From Welwitschia mirabilis (Eukaryota > Gnetophyta > Gnetopsida > Welwitschiales), in assembly GCA_051453625.1 (NCBI GenBank), contig JBOZIK010000001.1:214341293-214405292 (forward strand): a stretch of DNA of 64,000 nt, in the 5' to 3' direction. Under the pieces are notes generated by a model. That model was not told the origin of the DNA. It saw only the letters and a list, made by a program, of their open reading frames with translations, and did no database searches. The translations under genes and the position numbers were made by a program. This document shows, piece by piece, positions 62,501 to 64,000 of the stretch (the first letter of the stretch is position 1; each line of letters opens with the position of its first letter).

Positions 62501-63890
62501 ATAAAGATGTAAGTTCAAATATTCTTAACTTTAATTTTCAAGCTTATAGCTCTAATATCCAAGCTTTAAGTATTAAGCTTCACATTCAAAAGTAAGTAAA
62601 TAACGAGAAAAGAGAGGAAGTTGATGAGAAGAAAATTTAATATCATTTACTTATATAAAAATGAAAAAGTTAGTTTTAGTGACGAAAGGGCTTTGTTTAC
62701 ACATAAATGATACATCAAAATTTCTTAATATAATTAGTCAAAGATCATATAGATCATCTTATTCATATAGTAATATTATTACATGAAATTAGATAAGAAT
62801 GATCACATTAAATTAAATAATATTAATCCTTGAAACATTAGATTAACTTAAGTGGTAATTGACATTCATATATAAATGACAAGAATACATTGTATTTATA
62901 ACTCATATACTTATCTAGGATGAGTAATTCTCTTACTTCAATTAGTAAGGTTAATTATGAACATTACTTTTTTATGTTAGTTTTATCTTAGTCTTTCATA
63001 TTCTTATAATGGTATTTAATCAATTCAAAAAATTTACTCCACAATGTGTAATATGCATTAAAAGAATAATTTTTTTCTATGTATCAATTTCAAGACTACC
63101 ATGTGTTATAATAAGATAGATTTTCCAATTCTAGTGAATAAAAAAATGTTATGAACCAAGTACTTTTACAAATATAAAAAAGGATGGAAGTCATTGTAGA
63201 TTAGAATATACTCTTCATCCTTCTTAAGTGATGGATAAGAGTGCATGTACATATTCACATGCTTATTATCCATTAACACAAAATACAAGAAGAACATTTC
63301 ATAGTATGTAGTTGAGTCAATGTTTTCCATACTTCTTTATCCATATTAGCCACTCATGTTTACCAAGTAATTTTGCTTTCTTAAGTTAGATGAGATACAT
63401 GATTAAAGAAGTAATAAAAATATTTCATATATCAAGTAGTTAATATTTTATTATTAATTTATATCTTCTTGTAAAATTTTTAAAAGAATAATCTTACCAT
63501 GTAAATTGGATTCATTTACATTAATGAAATTATGTTATTTCAACATTTGAATTTATTTTGTTTATTAGTTTTATTTTTCATGAAAAATTCAAATTTTCAT
63601 AATTAATTGTTAAAAATATCAAACATAAAATAATTCAAAAACTTAGAATAATTACTTTAAAAAGATCATACAAGTATTCATAAATCCAAGTTAATCATAA
63701 TGTACATCTTTAACATAAGAAAAATATAAGACATTATTAGTGATAAAACTAAATAATAGTTTACATAAAGCCTCTAATTAAAGAAGGGATTCATTTTAAA
63801 ATTTTAGTATAGGAAAGAGTATCATATAATTAATGGATTAACATGCCTAAAATTTAAGTTATTGAAAGTTTATAAAATGTGGAATATAAT
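59577..63890 (-). mobile_element. Full-length 5' LTR of Tekay-like element T2, minus strand
   Basis: Aligns in reverse with the T1 LTR over its whole span. The LTR start is near 63890 (minus strand TATATTCCACATTTTATAAA, against ATATCCTACATTTTCTAAAT at 10913). The AAGCATGTGAATATGTACAT block lies near 63254-63273, and the last 800 bases match 29465-30103 in reverse. At about 4.3 kb with a single 10-N gap (61821-61830) it is the most complete copy of this LTR. It is followed by a primer site, so it is a 5' LTR. Confidence 0.6.
60370..60419 (+). repeat. 25-base tandem duplication inside the T2 LTR
   Basis: CATATATGGATGGGTTAAGA begins at 60370 and repeats at 60395 with one base changed. Confidence 0.9.
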
Positions 63891-64000
63891 AATTAAAAAC
63901 TCTAGATACCTAACCTTCACTCTTAAAATGGACATATGATGTTGAAAGTAAACTATCCCAAGTTTCATGCCTTCTTTCTTAACTCAAAAGGATTTTAAAG
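63891..64000. other. Flank of T2
   Basis: Does not resemble the polypurine/pol-end region before the T1 3' LTR, so it is probably the insertion target of T2. Nothing else seen. Confidence 0.35.

Noticed and set aside
1-64000. CRISPR arrays, bacterial operons, riboswitches, rRNA or tRNA genes
   Set aside because: No regularly spaced short repeats, ribosome-binding-site gene chains or cloverleaf-forming segments seen; the short tRNA-like matches are retroelement primer sites.
1-64000. A previously undescribed functional system
   Set aside because: Every region I can interpret is a decayed member of a known retrotransposon lineage or noncoding; the few unexplained blocks are too short and unsupported to claim a new system.

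Overview
The window looks like gene-poor, AT-rich intergenic DNA from a large plant nuclear genome, probably an angiosperm. The evidence is its content: Athila-type and Tekay/Del-like (chromovirus) Ty3/gypsy elements and a Sirevirus-like Ty1/copia element, all broken by stops, frameshifts, nesting and assembly gaps. I find no intact host gene. The longest gap-free open frames are about 60-124 codons, and the ones I can place are retroelement fragments. CG dinucleotides are rare, and many stops sit where C-to-T or G-to-A changes would make them from Gln, Arg or Trp codons, as expected for methylated, silenced repeats. I cannot name a species. Layout: 1-4412 is the 3' end of an Athila-type element (A), whose LTR cuts into the reverse transcriptase of a Sirevirus-like copia element (4413-8412). 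That element in turn cuts into the pol of a minus-strand Tekay-like element (8413-10040, probably on to 10907). 10908-12517 is the start of a Tekay-like LTR, ending in a 967-base gap. 13485-14817 is unassigned and holds a 120-codon open frame I do not recognise. 14818-30335 is a stratified locus. Athila element H had inserted into the 5' LTR of Tekay-like element T1. About 2.85 kb across that junction was then tandemly duplicated (about 16665-26535 and 26536-30335). Later a smaller Athila derivative (B, 17118-23998), which has lost gag, protease, RT and RNase H, landed in the first unit; the second unit still shows the empty site. 29465-40104 is T1 itself: LTR end, primer site, leader, gag, protease, RT/RNase H, integrase with chromodomain-like tail, polypurine tract and a long 3' LTR. 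42598-56474 is a structurally complete but dead Athila-type element (E), with both LTRs and a perfect 5-bp target duplication (ATACT). 59577-63890 is a full-length minus-strand Tekay-like LTR, followed toward lower coordinates by its primer site and leader. How the parts relate: nothing here forms a working operon or pathway. The parts are the standard LTR-retrotransposon modules at different depths of decay, and the nesting gives a relative age order. The assembly also has a strong artefact. Twenty N gaps are flanked by near-identical direct repeats of 21 to about 745 bases, which look like unmerged overlapping contig ends. Apparent repeats at gap edges, including a doubled start of element E's 3' LTR, should not be read as biology. 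I found no evidence of a new biological system. The points most worth following up are the CpG-specific decay of primer sites and catalytic residues, the reconstructed insertion history, and the unidentified open frame at 14200-14562.
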